From Scytonema hofmannii PCC 7110 (GTDB lineage Bacteria > Cyanobacteriota > Cyanobacteriia > Cyanobacteriales > Nostocaceae): a DNA stretch of 64,000 bases. Below the pieces are notes generated by a model. It saw only the letters and a list, made by a program, of their open reading frames with translations, had not been told where the DNA came from and made no database searches. The stretch is from contig NZ_KQ976354.1 of the NCBI RefSeq assembly GCF_000346485.2, forward strand, positions 2,474,200 through 2,538,199, read 5' to 3'. The translations under genes and the position numbers were made by a program. Below are positions 1 to 8,470 of this stretch, piece after piece (the stretch's first letter is position 1; each line of letters opens with the position of its first letter).

Positions 1-1307
1 TTGAGTCGGTTTGCAGTTTCGGCTTGTTCCCTCGCGACACGCTCCCGTTCTAATAATTGCTCCCGTTCTTGTTCTGCAAATTTGCGCTCGGTAATATCCA
101 GCGCAATGCCCGTCATGCGTTTGGGTTGCTTGTTGTCATCGTAAAACGTCTGCCCGATCGCCGTTAGCCATCGCTCCCCTTGTGTTGGGTGGAGAATGCG
201 GAATTCAACATTGAGATCGATTTGATGCTCTAGCGCTTCACGTGCTGCTCGATCTGCGTGCGTGCGGTCTTGTTCAACAATTGAACTTAACCAATTGTCA
301 TAAGAAGGCTGGGTGATTGCTGGATCGAGACCATAAAGACGATAGTATTCTTCTGACCAAGTGACGCGATCAGTGGTGATATCCCAGTCCCACACACCAG
401 CGTTAGCTGCTTTTTGAGCAATTCTCAGTCTTTCTTCACTCTGCCGTAGTGTCTCTTCTGCTTGCTTGCGGTGGGTGATATCATTTACCAATACCACAAA
501 ACCTTCAACATTTCCTTGGCAATCGAAGTGAGGAACGTAAGTAGCAATGACATCACGCGTGCCACCTGCGCTATAAGGAATTCTGCTCTCAAAGGTAACC
601 TTTTGCCCTGAGAGTACCTGCTCGACATAAGGATGAATAACTTCATATGCCGCTTTGCCCAACACTTCTCTGAGATGCTTTCCGTTCACTTCAGTCGCAG
701 CTCGCCCAAACCACTCCTCATACTTCTGATTGTTAAAGCGGTAACGCTGTTCAGCATCAACAAATGAAATGAGAACAGGTACAGCATTTGTGAGCAAAAG
801 CAGTTCGACTTCTCGCTGCTGCAAGGCGACCTTAAAATTTTGCTCTTGTTGTTGCAGTGACAATTCTGCTTGTTTGCGTTCGGTAATATCGTTAAAGGAA
901 ACTGCTATCCCGTCGTTTAACTTCACAACGACGTTCCGAAACCACCCTGTCAGAGCTTTGTTGTCGTAAAATGTCTCAAAAGTTGTCGAAATGCCAGTTT
1001 CGACGACTGTCACGTAGCGCTCAAAAATTCCACTGGTTTTACTATCGGGAAAGAGGTGCAGTAAAGACTGACCGAGTAACTCTTCTGGTGTACCGTTCAA
1101 ACCTCTTGCAGCAACTGGATTGGTGTATTCGATAGTAAAGTCGGCGATCGCTCCTGCGACATCCCGGACGCCACGCAGAATGATAAATCCATCGGGTGAT
1201 GCTTCTATCACCAACCGAAATCGCTCCTCACTCTCTGATAACGGAACTATTTCTTGACTCTCTACAGGAGAGGGACTATCAGAAATCCCAGCTTTCACCT
1301 CAGTCAT
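1..1307 (-). CDS. Multi-PAS sensor protein, probably histidine kinase (3' end outside window)
   Basis: The minus-strand frame is open from an ATG at 1307 to the window edge, about 435 residues. Three PAS/PAC units are visible. Each ends in the usual linker: DITERKQAE near residue 150, DITHRKQAEE near 285, and DITERKFAEQERE near 415. The third contains a WDWDITTDRVTWSEEYY stretch typical of PAS_3 folds. The final visible residues (LLERERVAREQAETANRLK) match the coiled linker that in cyanobacterial sensors normally precedes a HisKA domain, so a kinase core is inferred but not seen. No transmembrane segment is visible, so a soluble sensor is likely. PAS domains bind small ligands or cofactors, but none can be named here. 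The downstream neighbour is unrelated and co-directional. Confidence 0.85.
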   Translation of the reverse strand, partial: MTEVKAGISDSPSPVESQEIVPLSESEERFRLVIEASPDGFIILRGVRDVAGAIADFTIEYTNPVAARGLNGTPEELLGQSLLHLFPDSKTSGIFERYVTVVETGISTTFETFYDNKALTGWFRNVVVKLNDGIAVSFNDITERKQAELSLQQQEQNFKVALQQREVELLLLTNAVPVLISFVDAEQRYRFNNQKYEEWFGRAATEVNGKHLREVLGKAAYEVIHPYVEQVLSGQKVTFESRIPYSAGGTRDVIATYVPHFDCQGNVEGFVVLVNDITHRKQAEETLRQSEERLRIAQKAANAGVWDWDITTDRVTWSEEYYRLYGLDPAITQPSYDNWLSSIVEQDRTHADRAAREALEHQIDLNVEFRILHPTQGERWLTAIGQTFYDDNKQPKRMTGIALDITERKFAEQEREQLLERERVAREQAETANRL

Positions 1308-1378
1308 CGAATTTTTCAAGCGTGGAGAGTTCAAGTACTACCTTATTTTGAGGAGATCGATTTATAAATCTATCTACC

Positions 1379-3637
1379 TCAAGGAGTAATTATTGGAATT
1401 TTACCACTAGAGAAGACCTTTTCCAAACGCACAACAGCGTTATAATCGGGAATACCTACTTCTGGCGATCGCTTGCTTTTATCTAACAAGACATTTCCCT
1501 CTGGCCAATGAATTTGTAAATTTCTTGGCATAACGGGTGCGATATACACCTGTCCCCTAAACTCACCAATGTCATTTTTCAGCATCACCGCATCCCCATC
1601 TTGAAGCTCCAACTTCTCCGCATCGACACCACTCATAAGTACAGCCGATCGCACTGCGCCAGTAATAGCATCCTTGCGTTCTTGTACCATGCTGTTAAAT
1701 TGCTTACCACGGCGTGTTGTCACCCAGAAATAACCCTCTGGTAGATACCGTTCTTGAGGAGTCAGCACAGAAAATCGGGCTTTGCGATCGGGTGTTGGGA
1801 AGTTCCAACCAAAACACAGATGCGCTCCGCCATACTGAAATTGGTCGCCCGCTTCCTTCAAATGTTGAACTCCCGCATACTGAGGAATCACTTGAGCAAT
1901 CTCTTGGCGCATTGCACTGGTGTTGTGAAAGTGTAACTTCTCTGCTAAATCTGGACGCACTCGCTTTGCTAACTCCAGAAACACTTCCCATTCTGGACGC
2001 GCCTCCCCAATACGGGAACCCGGAATTTCCGGGCTAAAAATGACACGGCGTTCTGTATTTGTCTCTGTGACTCCCCCTGGGATTTCATAACGAGTCGTTG
2101 CTGGTAAAATTACCACCGTCTCAACGGATTCCAAAAGCATTTGTTTGGATACAACAATATCCATGTGAACCCGCAGAGGTACGCGCTTTAAAGCTCTTTC
2201 CACATAATCTGGTTCTGGCAAAACCTCTAAAAAATTTCCGCCTACAGAGAACAAAACATCTAAATTGCCCTCAGCCGCAGCATCAATCATTTCAGAAGCA
2301 ATTAACCCCTGAGTCGTGGGAACTTCAAAACCCCAAACTTCACTGATAGACGCTGCATTTTCCGGGGTGATAGGTTTTCCCCCTGGGAAAGTGGTGGCAT
2401 AACATCCCATTTCTGCACCCCCCTGAACTCCAGAGTGTCCCCGAATTGGCATCAAACCACACCCTTCTCGACCAACAAATCCCTTCGTCAAAGCTAGATT
2501 AATAATTGCGCGAACATTATCTTCCCCACACTCATGCTGAGTAATGCCCATACTCCAGACAAAGACAGCTTTGTTTGCTTCGCCAACCATTTTGGCAAAG
2601 GCATACATAGAGTCGCGAGTCGCGCCAGAAATTTGCTCGAGTTCGGACCAAGACTGCGTATCGAGAAATGCTTTGAGTTCGTCAAAATTGGTGGTGTAGT
2701 TTTTGATAAAAGACTCGTCAATCCAACCATTGGCGATCGCGTGCTTCATTGTACCATTCAAGAAAGCCATGTCTCCGCCAATATTCACCAAAAAGAAATC
2801 TTCAGCAAACTTTGTACCAAACAAAGCGCTTTCAGGAATTGATGGTACCCAATAGCGTTCCATTCCTGGCTCGCGGTAAGTGTTAATCACGACTATCTTT
2901 GTACCCGCTTTTTTCGCCCAATGGAGATATTTCACGGTAACGGGCTGATTGTTGGCGACATTGGAACCAATGAAAACTAACAAATCGGTTCCGATCCAGT
3001 CTTTGTAGGAACAGGTGGTTGCAGCAACTCCGATAGTGGATTTCAAAGCGTTGGTGCTGGGGGAATGGCATATACGGGCAGCATTGTCAAGATTGTTAGT
3101 TCCCATTGCCCGCACGGCTTTTTGAGTGGCGTAGTAAGTTTCGTTGACCGTCCCCCGACTGGTGAAGTAGAAACCAAGGCGATCCGGTGTAGAGGCTTGG
3201 ATATGCTTGGCAATTAAGTCCAGAGCCTCATCCCAAGTGATGCGACTGAAACCAAGTTCCGTGCGATCGCGTTTCATGGGATAAGGAAGTCGTCCCATGG
3301 ACTGTAATTCAGCACCGCTTTTCTTTTGTAACTCAGAGACATTGGCGAGGAGTGTGGGGTCGAGTGCTGGCATTGTATTGAGGCGTAACAACCGCAGACG
3401 AACATTGCAGACATGGATGCCATCTACAGTCCAATCCTTCATCCCCGTTGTTCCCAAAGCACAACCATCGCAAACTCCTTTGTTTAGGATTTCCCAAGCA
3501 TAAGGCAAATTGTCAGCGTTTTCCAACACAGCCCTAAACACTTCCCAGTAGTTATTCGGATACTGCTCGCCAATGCCGAAGGGTTTCCAGCTAGCCCAAA
3601 TAGAAGGGTTCCAACTTTTTTTAGGCTTCCGCAACAT
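1379..3637 (-). CDS. FdhF/YdeP family molybdopterin oxidoreductase
   Basis: This 752-residue protein has the layout of the YdeP/FdhF-like branch of the DMSO-reductase superfamily, which binds bis-molybdopterin guanine dinucleotide. Near the N terminus are CDGCALGTTG (Cys56, Cys59) and a further Cys near 77 (HVCNVRL), a reduced iron-sulfur-type motif as in YdeP. The middle carries the cofactor-binding segments WDEALDLIAKH and TSRGTVNETY, and the C terminus has the molydop-binding beta barrel (RGKQFNSMVQ, LQDGDAVMLKND). There is no Tat signal, so the enzyme is probably cytoplasmic. The natural substrate of this subfamily is not established. The length is normal for the family and the gene looks intact. 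It is monocistronic, with about 190 bp of non-coding DNA upstream. Confidence 0.9.
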   Translation of the reverse strand: MLRKPKKSWNPSIWASWKPFGIGEQYPNNYWEVFRAVLENADNLPYAWEILNKGVCDGCALGTTGMKDWTVDGIHVCNVRLRLLRLNTMPALDPTLLANVSELQKKSGAELQSMGRLPYPMKRDRTELGFSRITWDEALDLIAKHIQASTPDRLGFYFTSRGTVNETYYATQKAVRAMGTNNLDNAARICHSPSTNALKSTIGVAATTCSYKDWIGTDLLVFIGSNVANNQPVTVKYLHWAKKAGTKIVVINTYREPGMERYWVPSIPESALFGTKFAEDFFLVNIGGDMAFLNGTMKHAIANGWIDESFIKNYTTNFDELKAFLDTQSWSELEQISGATRDSMYAFAKMVGEANKAVFVWSMGITQHECGEDNVRAIINLALTKGFVGREGCGLMPIRGHSGVQGGAEMGCYATTFPGGKPITPENAASISEVWGFEVPTTQGLIASEMIDAAAEGNLDVLFSVGGNFLEVLPEPDYVERALKRVPLRVHMDIVVSKQMLLESVETVVILPATTRYEIPGGVTETNTERRVIFSPEIPGSRIGEARPEWEVFLELAKRVRPDLAEKLHFHNTSAMRQEIAQVIPQYAGVQHLKEAGDQFQYGGAHLCFGWNFPTPDRKARFSVLTPQERYLPEGYFWVTTRRGKQFNSMVQERKDAITGAVRSAVLMSGVDAEKLELQDGDAVMLKNDIGEFRGQVYIAPVMPRNLQIHWPEGNVLLDKSKRSPEVGIPDYNAVVRLEKVFSSGKIPIITP

Positions 3638-3827
3638 GATGGCAGCTCCTTTTCACCGTTTCGCTTGCTAATGGGTTATTTCTATAATGATAGTGCTTGC
3701 TCACCTCGGTTACAACTTGTAGTGCAGTAGTAGAGTTGGCAATGCTAGCCCTCTCAAGGTGGATAAAAACTTCAGGAAATCAATAGCACTCTCACCTCTT
3801 ACCTCTGCGTACTCTGCGTCTCGGCGG

Positions 3828-4122
3828 TTAACTTTCACGATCCGCAACTTCGTAAATCCTATAACAATTTGAAAGCTGATACTTTTGACGATGAATCGTT
3901 GTTTCTTTAATCCACATAAATCGCCACTGTTGTAAACCTTTACCGTATCGTTGTTTGCGGAGATGTGCTCGTCGCTTATGGGGGGAAACTACGCGCCCTA
4001 CGCTAGGGACTAACATTAATTCTTCATCAACCGTTTCCCGTTCAAACTGCTCAAATGGCTGCTTAGCTCTTCCACAAAACTTAATCTTTCTGTATCCTAA
4101 TTCGTTAAGTTTCTTTTGAGCA
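3828..4122 (-). pseudogene. 3' fragment of AcrVA2-like gene cut by IS200/IS605
   Basis: An open frame runs on the minus strand directly from the right end of the IS200/IS605 element (4123) to a stop at 3828, about 98 residues. It reads NAQKKLNELGYRKIKFCGR, then VSPHKRRAHLRKQRYGKG, then WRFMWIKETTIH. The PHxRRxH...G...WI block is the C-terminal signature shared by AcrVA2 and its chromosomal homologues. No start codon lies before the IS end, so this is the severed tail of a longer gene. The best candidate for the missing 5' part is the 359-residue frame at 6175-7254 on the same strand, on the other side of the element. The family match is from remembered motif similarity and is moderate. The truncation by the IS is directly visible. 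Confidence 0.6.
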
Positions 4123-4156
4123 TTGACGCCTCCCCTGCCTGAAGGCGAGGGGATTC
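4123..4156 (-). repeat. IS200/IS605 right end (subterminal hairpin)
   Basis: On the minus strand this stretch reads GAAT, then CCCCTCGCC-TTCA-GGCAGGGG, then GAGGCG and TCAA at the junction. The hairpin is recognised by TnpA as single-stranded DNA. The four-base guide and cleavage motifs are the same as those of IS608. Beyond 4123 the host reading frame resumes. Confidence 0.75.
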
Positions 4157-4300
4157 TTTTCGCTCAAGCCGTCTTTGGCAGAGGCTGCTTACTCGCAACG
4201 TGCCAAAGATGTAGCCTGACTGGAGCCGTCAAAGTCTCCCTACACACTCCGTCAAGGTTTATACCCAACATCGTGTTTACTTTACGCAGAATATTAGCAG
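4123..4300 (-). ncRNA. Candidate reRNA (omegaRNA) overlapping the tnpB 3' end
   Basis: TnpB nucleases use an RNA derived from the tnpB 3' end and right end of the transposon, with the guide read from the flanking DNA. Here that would be the minus-strand transcript ending at the 4123 junction, with a guide starting TGCTCAAAAGAAAC inside the disrupted host gene. This is inferred from family knowledge. The 5' limit given is only approximate and no covariance evidence was available. Confidence 0.3.
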
Positions 4301-5483
4301 CACCGTTACAATCTGCGTTGATATACCAATTTTTATTTCCAGTACGGTACAATCCCCGCTTCACTCTTTTCCCAGATGGTTTATAGCCTATGGGTTTCTC
4401 ACCATGTTTCGGCAATTCGTCACCATCAAAGAATGAAGATTTTGAAGTGTACGCTTCTTCAGTTTCTACAAAATCAATACCGTGCAGTTTGCACAGCTGT
4501 TCAATCCGATCTTTCAATTTAGCCGTGGGTATTTGGACAAAAGACTGATTGCCTTTCTTGCCCATATCAACTCTCTGTTTTTGTCCTGGGTTCCACCCAA
4601 ATACAATTGTCCCAATGCTTTGTTTTAAGCAATGGTCAATCACAATACGAGATGCTTTGTTAACCGCATCTCGCATTTGTCGGTTGCGTTTCTCGGTGAT
4701 GCTCGCAAGATGTTTACTCCAAAAACCTTGAGGTTTACCTTCTTTCAAAGTTGCAACCTGTTTATTAAACCATTGATTAAGCGATTTGATATGCAACCCG
4801 TCAACAATGAACGAAGTCCCAATATTAGACACACAGGTTAGCCAGTTATTTTTACCGTGGTCAATACCCAGCGCTTTCATTTTGTCGAGCTTAACGGCAT
4901 CTGGAGACTTTGCCGCATAGGAGTAGGCAGCGTAGAACTCCCCGTTTCTGGGAACAATAGTTAGTTCTCTAATTTGTTCTGGGTCAATGTTTGTCGGAGT
5001 AGGAAGAAACAGTTCGCTTATTCCTTCCAAGGTTTTCAATTCAGCCCCTAAAGGAATACGAACAAACGAAATTCCTAAATCAAAAGTAAGTGCTTGCTTT
5101 GGGTATGAGACTTGAAACAGCCCTCCTTTTTTCCTATAGCTAGGCGGTTTTGGCTCTGAATTTAAATGCGGCAATTCCCCTCTACGCCACATAGGAAGCA
5201 GTTCTTTGAAGCTTTTAAATCCTTCAGCGACAGATTTTAATGTTTGTTGTGCTGACTGAGAATAGAGCAGTTTATAGTTAAGCTCTTCCTTCAAATCATG
5301 CGCCATTTGCTCATAAGGCACGCTTGGTAAGTTGCCAGGATGAGTTAGCTTGTGGTTCTGATTAATGTAATAGATAGCTTGATTCCAGAGACTGTTGGAA
5401 CGCTTACAGATAAATTCCAGAATGTTTGTCTCAAACTGGGGTAGTTTAATGCGAATGAGTTGAGTTTGTATGAGTTCTGCCAA
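4164..5483 (-). CDS. tnpB: RNA-guided endonuclease TnpB, variant active site
   Basis: This 439-residue TnpB has the RuvC-I aspartate in ALGIDHGKNNW (Asp208) and the RuvC-III aspartate in NADCNGAANI (Asp391). At the RuvC-II position the usual IxxExL is IVFGWNPG, so glycine (296) replaces the catalytic glutamate. A glutamate cluster at 340-343 (VETEEAYTSKSSF) could supply it, as reported for TnpB groups with a rearranged catalytic site. The CxxC zinc ribbon normally found there is absent and replaced by SSFFDGDELPKHGEKP. Length is normal and the frame is intact. It lies divergently from tnpA, with about 80 bp between the two starts, and ends 40 bp from the element's right end. Confidence 0.92.
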   Translation of the reverse strand: MAELIQTQLIRIKLPQFETNILEFICKRSNSLWNQAIYYINQNHKLTHPGNLPSVPYEQMAHDLKEELNYKLLYSQSAQQTLKSVAEGFKSFKELLPMWRRGELPHLNSEPKPPSYRKKGGLFQVSYPKQALTFDLGISFVRIPLGAELKTLEGISELFLPTPTNIDPEQIRELTIVPRNGEFYAAYSYAAKSPDAVKLDKMKALGIDHGKNNWLTCVSNIGTSFIVDGLHIKSLNQWFNKQVATLKEGKPQGFWSKHLASITEKRNRQMRDAVNKASRIVIDHCLKQSIGTIVFGWNPGQKQRVDMGKKGNQSFVQIPTAKLKDRIEQLCKLHGIDFVETEEAYTSKSSFFDGDELPKHGEKPIGYKPSGKRVKRGLYRTGNKNWYINADCNGAANILRKVNTMLGINLDGVCRETLTAPVRLHLWHVASKQPLPKTA

Positions 5484-5566
5484 AAATTAAATCTCCTTTA
5501 TTGTTGGCACAATTGTTTTATTATACAATAGCTGTATACAACAACGCAACCTTGAATTCCGGATAT

Positions 5567-5971
5567 ATGGCTAAATTTTCTCCTGACGAGTACAGACACG
5601 AAGGGAATGCAGTCTCACTACTCAACTACCATTTCGTTTTCATTCCTAAGCGTAGAAAAAAAGTATTAGTTGGTCGTATAGCTGAAAGACTACAAGAAAT
5701 TATTTGTGATGTTTGCAACGAAAACCGATGGAAGATTGTGGCAATGGAAATTATGCCTGACCACGTGCATCTATTTATTAATGCTAAACCTACCGACAAC
5801 CCGTCCTTGATTATGAATCGTGTTAAAGGAAGAGCATCTCATTTCTTGCGTAAAGAGTTTCCTGAATTACTTAAACTCCCTACTTTATGGACTCCCAGCT
5901 ATTTTGTTTCAACTGCTGGTAATATTTGTACGGAAACCGTGAAGCGGTATATTGCACAACAGAGAGAATAG
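5567..5971 (+). CDS. tnpA: IS200/IS605 transposase TnpA (HUH tyrosine)
   Basis: The 134-residue Y1 transposase catalyses single-strand transposition of the element. The HUH motif is seen in MPDHVHLFI near residue 64, and the catalytic tyrosine lies in ETVKRYIAQQ near the C terminus. The start was set at the ATG at 5567 because the upstream in-frame extension (from 5501) contains no family sequence and crosses the intergenic region. The length is within the family range (about 130-150), so the gene is probably functional. Confidence 0.9.
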   Translation: MAKFSPDEYRHEGNAVSLLNYHFVFIPKRRKKVLVGRIAERLQEIICDVCNENRWKIVAMEIMPDHVHLFINAKPTDNPSLIMNRVKGRASHFLRKEFPELLKLPTLWTPSYFVSTAGNICTETVKRYIAQQRE

Positions 5972-5982
5972 CGAAAGTACCT

Positions 5983-6008
5983 GCACCCTAAAGGGTGCTT
6001 GCGGCTTT
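5983..6008. repeat. IS200/IS605 left end hairpin and guide
   Basis: A perfect palindrome (6-bp stem, 4-base loop) at 5983-5998 is followed at 6005-6008 by CTTT, which is AAAG on the element's sense strand. This is the arrangement of the IS608 left end (guide AAAG next to a hairpin). It sits just after the tnpA stop codon. Confidence 0.65.
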
Positions 6009-6030
6009 CATCCGGGAGACCAAGCTCTTA

Positions 6031-6181
6031 AAAAATGGGGAAACCCTCAAACCCCTTAACTGTCTAGAGGTAGTGCAGGATATCCATAAATAGGGTTTCC
6101 CCATTTTTCTTGCCCAATTCCAGCCCTTGTCTAAAGCACAGATGTATCTCTCCGCCACGCTCCGAGCTACATCTTCAAGGG
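6031..6181. repeat. Two nested inverted repeats, possible small inserted element
   Basis: A perfect 17-bp inverted repeat joins 6031-6047 and 6092-6108 (AAAAATGGGGAAACCCT and its complement) with a 44-bp loop. Immediately beyond, a second two-part inverted repeat joins 6124-6129 and 6140-6146 with 6168-6174 and 6176-6181. The block fills the space between the IS left end and the stop codon of the neighbouring gene, and overlaps its last codons. It could be a MITE-like insertion or a structured RNA. Neither can be decided from a single copy. Confidence 0.5.
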
Positions 6182-7254
6182 TTTTCAGCCGTTTTCCTTA
6201 TAATTCCAGACTGTGATGCGTACTTAGTTCGATTGACAAGATTTTCAGGGGCTACCTGAGGATAATCTTCTTGGATTTCTTCCGGGTAAGATTGCAAGTA
6301 AAGCAGGCAGTTAACAACTAAATTTATATAATTAATTATTTGCTTAAATTTGCTGTCCATTCCTAATTTATGTTGATTTTTAAAATTTTCTAGATCTGAA
6401 CTGGAAAAACGATCTTCTTTCTGTCTTTTGATCCTTTGCTTGTTATTGATTTCTTCTAATCTTTTTCGTTCTAATTCTGCCGCTTCCCCAACAGTTATAT
6501 TTGCGAACGATCTGTTTAATATGAAATGGATTACATCTTCATAACAATCAATGCAATTATTCGGATATTTATTCGTCTTACTTTTAATGCTAGTCAGTGC
6601 AATTCTTAAAGAACTAGTATTAGGACATTGACTCACATAAACACCATCTAACCAAAAACAAACATCATTTTTCAAAGTAGATGATTTTTGAGAAACGATT
6701 GATGTAATCAAAGAATTGATGTTTCCATCAAATTTTTTATCGTCCTGTTTACCAAAATATAGATAAATTGTCGGAAATGGCAGGTGAATATCTTTTAATA
6801 ATACGTTCTTGATGTCAGTTTTCCCAAATAATTCTAGTAATTGCGGTGAAAAATCAAAAATGTTACTTCCGTGATAACTAAGGGATATATATTGTCGTAA
6901 AGTTATATAATCATCGTTATGAAATATTTCTAAAAAATCTAGCCCTCTTTCATATTGAGTTACTTTTCCTAAAAAATAATATTTATTAATTGTTCGATAA
7001 ACTTTTCTTAAATAATCTGGATATATATCTGAAGATAATGAAGATTGAATATCTTTTATTCGTTGGCTAACCAGATAATTATAAGATTTTTCTAGTTGTT
7101 TTTGAGAGCAAGAAAAGATAATATCGACATCTTTACCACTATCTAATGAAAAAGTTTGAATAGCTTCATTGAGAAAATGACTTTTTGATGAAGCATAACG
7201 AATAGGGTGGTAATGAGATAGAGGGTTGGGCTTGCATTCTTGTTTTTTACTCAT
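6175..7254 (-). CDS. Hypothetical protein, likely 5' part of a split AcrVA2-like gene
   Basis: This is a 359-residue soluble protein without signal peptide. Recognisable stretches are LPFPTIYLYFG near 165 and VCFWLDGVYVS near 200, the strand-rich centre expected of AcrVA2-like proteins, and a charged segment (ELERKRLEEINNKQRIKRQKEDR) near 265. Family members end in a PHxRR.H block, which is missing here but present in the same orientation at 3828-4122 beyond the IS200/IS605 element. The last residues (about 345-359) are probably read from the inserted repeats. The DNA is more AT-rich than neighbouring genes, which suggests horizontal origin. AcrVA2 itself is an anti-CRISPR that removes Cas12a mRNA. 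Chromosomal homologues have no settled function, so none is asserted here. Confidence 0.6.
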   Translation of the reverse strand: MSKKQECKPNPLSHYHPIRYASSKSHFLNEAIQTFSLDSGKDVDIIFSCSQKQLEKSYNYLVSQRIKDIQSSLSSDIYPDYLRKVYRTINKYYFLGKVTQYERGLDFLEIFHNDDYITLRQYISLSYHGSNIFDFSPQLLELFGKTDIKNVLLKDIHLPFPTIYLYFGKQDDKKFDGNINSLITSIVSQKSSTLKNDVCFWLDGVYVSQCPNTSSLRIALTSIKSKTNKYPNNCIDCYEDVIHFILNRSFANITVGEAAELERKRLEEINNKQRIKRQKEDRFSSSDLENFKNQHKLGMDSKFKQIINYINLVVNCLLYLQSYPEEIQEDYPQVAPENLVNRTKYASQSGIIRKTAENP

Positions 7255-7300
7255 ACTTGGGTGTTACTCATTGTTTACCCCAAGTATTCCCCAATCAAAG

Positions 7301-7459
7301 ATGAAAATTACAAGCAAAGTCATATTGTATGGAGCTGACTTGACTAAAGCTGACTTGTTCGGTGCTAGCCTTACTACTGCTGATGCCAGATATCTCACCT
7401 TGTGCAACACCATTATGCCAGATGGTACTGTTAGAACTGAGTTCATTGATACTGAGTGA
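7301..7459 (+). pseudogene. Pentapeptide-repeat protein, C-terminal relic
   Basis: The frame reads GADLTKADLFGASLTTADA and ends LCNTIMPDGTVRT..., which is the standard end of cyanobacterial pentapeptide-repeat proteins (A(D/N)LxX units followed by CNTxMPDG). Only about three repeat units remain. The frame extends upstream to 7226, but that part has no repeat character and overlaps the start of the divergent gene. It is therefore best read as a 5'-truncated remnant. Confidence 0.6.
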
Positions 7460-7846
7460 TTGAGCTACTGATTCTGTATCGGCTAGGAGAGGTGAGCACA
7501 ATAGCTTCTGATAATGGTGACAATATCATCAATCGAACCTGGTTTAAGTACGGCTTTTGGAGTAACAAATTGATACATTTCGCTAATTCAAAATAAGTAA
7601 ACCAAAAATGGTTTATAAACTGACTTTCCAACAATTGTCAACAATCGTAGGGGCGCAGCAGCCTTGTACCCCTACAAAGATCCCCTCATATCCTCTTGTA
7701 ACCAATAGTTGTCTGTCATTGGTAAGGGTTTCAACTCTCTTTACATTTTGTAACTTAATTCTGTTTATTTCTGCCTACCTACTTATATCAGATATCATTC
7801 ATCAAATTTTGGGAATTATAAATTTATGCATTCCTAAACTTTAACT
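7460..7846. other. Intergenic region with a small palindrome
   Basis: No gene is supported here. A GTAGGGG/CCCCTAC inverted repeat at 7647-7675 has the same core as the one at 23877-23909, so it belongs to a dispersed repeat family. The AT-rich DNA before 7847 probably holds the promoter of the downstream gene. Confidence 0.5.
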
Positions 7847-8431
7847 ATGAATTTTAAACTAACTGCCCTAGTTGTTCTTGCTCTTGCTGTAGTATCTATA
7901 GCCACCCCAACCCTGGCTCAACAACTTCAGAAATCTCAATACAAAGCCGGAGAATTGCTCGTTACTTTGGGAAGTGATGACTCCTATCAAGGATGTGACA
8001 GAGAAAATCAATGCATCACACTTCATGGCTCCGAAACCGTAATTGATAGAAAGTATAGCAGTAAGCGCTGGTTAAATGGTGAATACACTTACGCAATATC
8101 CTGGCGTGAAGGTAAAAGGGAAAATATGCGCTTGAGTATTCTGAAAAACGATCGCCGCATTTTTACTAGCGAACTTGTTCCCTTCTCCGATCTAAAGTGG
8201 GAGAAATGGTGTGATGTTACAGGCGTGTACGCGGGACAACTCCCTATTCTTTATGCCCCTGCAGGCAAATCAAAGGCAGCATTAAACAATGGAAACATCG
8301 TTCGTGCTATTCGGCAAAAAGATGATTGGACTTATGTGGAAGTAGCGCGGGGTTCAAATGCTGGAGTGAACAGAGTGCGGGGATGGGTAAACTCCAACTA
8401 TTTACAATGCACTAAAGAAGCAAATAAGTGA
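7847..8431 (+). CDS. Exported protein with C-terminal SH3-like domain
   Basis: The 194-residue product starts with a clear signal peptide (LTALVVLALAVVSIATPTLAQ, cut after the first 25 or so residues). The central part contains a Cys pair (YQGCDRENQCITLHG). From about residue 125 the chain resembles a bacterial SH3 fold: GVYAGQLPILYAPAGKSK, IVRAIRQKDDWTYVEV, RGWVNSNYLQC. Such domains often bind cell-wall peptides. A periplasmic location is inferred. It is not evidently in an operon, as the next gene is convergent with only 39 bp between the ends. The specific function is unknown. Confidence 0.8.
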   Translation: MNFKLTALVVLALAVVSIATPTLAQQLQKSQYKAGELLVTLGSDDSYQGCDRENQCITLHGSETVIDRKYSSKRWLNGEYTYAISWREGKRENMRLSILKNDRRIFTSELVPFSDLKWEKWCDVTGVYAGQLPILYAPAGKSKAALNNGNIVRAIRQKDDWTYVEVARGSNAGVNRVRGWVNSNYLQCTKEANK

Positions 8432-8470
8432 ATTTTGGATGCGTGGATTTTGGATTGAAAAAGCCTTAAA

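Larger units (their letters stand above)
4123..6030. mobile_element. IS200/IS605 family element with divergent tnpA and tnpB
   Basis: The element carries tnpB on the minus strand and tnpA on the plus strand, arranged head to head as in IS608. The end near 4123 read on the minus strand is GAAT, then an imperfect hairpin with a TTCA loop, then TCAA, matching the IS608 right-end scheme (guide GAAT, cleavage TCAA). The other end has AAAG (minus strand, 6005-6008) next to a perfect 6-bp hairpin with a 4-base loop at 5983-5998, matching the left-end guide and hairpin. The exact left cleavage point is not certain; about 6030 is an estimate. No target duplication is expected in this family. Confidence 0.85.

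Noticed and set aside
769-969. Plus-strand frame of 66 codons inside the PAS sensor
   Set aside because: It lies antisense to a well-supported PAS coding frame.
1714-2037. Plus-strand frames opposite the FdhF-like gene
   Set aside because: They are antisense shadows of a conserved gene, with no independent motif.
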